A model generated the notes under the pieces. The model did not search any database, was not told the origin of the DNA, and saw nothing but the letters and a program-made list of their open reading frames with translations. DNA of 42,845 nucleotides, from NCBI RefSeq assembly GCF_022848905.1, contig NZ_JAFIRA010000035.1:1-42845 (forward strand), read 5' to 3'. Positions 42,604 through 42,845 of the stretch are shown piece after piece (position 1 is the first letter of the stretch; the number at the start of each line of letters is the position of its first letter). A program made the position numbers and the translations under genes. This DNA comes from Thermostichus vulcanus str. 'Rupite' (GTDB lineage: Bacteria; Cyanobacteriota; Cyanobacteriia; Thermostichales; Thermostichaceae).

Positions 42604-42818
42604 GGCGGTTGAATCTTAGACCTACTCAACAAAACCTGAAGCTCTTCAATGCTCAACGGAGGAGAACGGCGATGAATCATGGCATGACAGTTAGGGCACA
42701 CAGGACGTAAATCTTTGAGGCTCTCCTGACATTTTGGTGTCGATAGTATAATGAGATACTGAGTTCCATGACGAACATTGGTTCCTCTTGATAAGTTATT
42801 GGGTCTTGCTGGAGTCAA
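42576..42818 (-). pseudogene. HNH endonuclease C-terminal fragment
   Basis: An open frame of about 80 residues whose middle, DLRPVCPNCHAMIHRRSPPLSIEEL, is the C-terminal part of an HNH nuclease (Cys-X2-Cys zinc site and the final His). The central His-His metal-binding part that should precede it is missing: the upstream residues (TPARPNNLSRGTNVRHGTQYLII) do not look like the family. The frame is open to the window edge at 42845, so the gene may be frameshifted, rearranged, or continue outside. Its last codons run into the attC-like site. Confidence 0.6.
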
Positions 42819-42845
42819 AATCCAAGAGTTTGTAGAGTTAGAACA

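Overview
The window reads as a chromosomal segment of a cyanobacterium. PsbZ and the Ycf54-type subunit of the chlorophyll cyclase mark an oxygenic phototroph, and a DevBCA exporter, an aa3 oxidase operon and a deoxyhypusine-synthase-like protein fit that group. The hexamer GGATCC, usually as GGGATCCC, occurs about 130 times by eye in 42.8 kb, inside genes of every function. A GGGATCCC-type iterated palindrome, moderately high GC and early-branching gene content suggest a hot-spring Synechococcus (JA-3-3Ab / Thermostichus type), but that placement is inference.

Layout. 0-6 kb: a hairpin pair at the left edge, a drug/metabolite transporter, a lipoprotein, an ArsB/NhaD-type transporter, a deoxyhypusine-synthase-like enzyme and an orphan ABC ATPase. 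6-9.5 kb: panB, tRNA-Ser(CGA), a polytopic membrane protein and a GDP-fucose-synthase-like epimerase. 9.5-12.7 kb: devB-devC-devA (minus strand). 12.8-15.3 kb: a sulfur-carrier module with a MoeB-rhodanese E1, a ubiquitin-like carrier ending in Gly-Gly-Phe and a JAMM peptidase. 15.4-24.6 kb: argH, a SpoIIE-type phosphatase with a GAF domain, a glycosyltransferase, an MFS transporter, ycf54 and a methyltransferase. 24.8-30.6 kb (plus strand): a response regulator, a queuosine-precursor transporter, psbZ, an acetyltransferase, a flavoprotein, an exported protein and an Fe-S aldo/keto reductase. 30.6-36.5 kb: ctaB-ctaA facing ctaC-ctaD-ctaE, i.e. heme A synthesis next to the oxidase that uses it. 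36.8-39.8 kb: an amino-acid ABC binding protein divergent from two ATPases, without permeases.

The right end (about 39.9-42.8 kb) differs: AT-richer, no GGATCC between 39.54 and 42.36 kb, a MITE-like repeat and a decayed ISL3-type transposase. Two imperfect palindromes there have the architecture of integron attC sites. Each sits just 3' of, or over the end of, a minus-strand gene. One of these genes encodes a protein with a methanogen MtrA-like corrinoid domain fused to a DUF4346-like domain behind an N-terminal cysteine cluster; the other is an HNH-nuclease fragment. I read this as a small cassette cluster without a visible integrase, and it is the most interesting part of the window.

Other recurrent structures are a dispersed noncoding repeat with 11-bp inverted ends (two complete and two partial copies) and several short perfect or near-perfect tandem duplications in front of genes.
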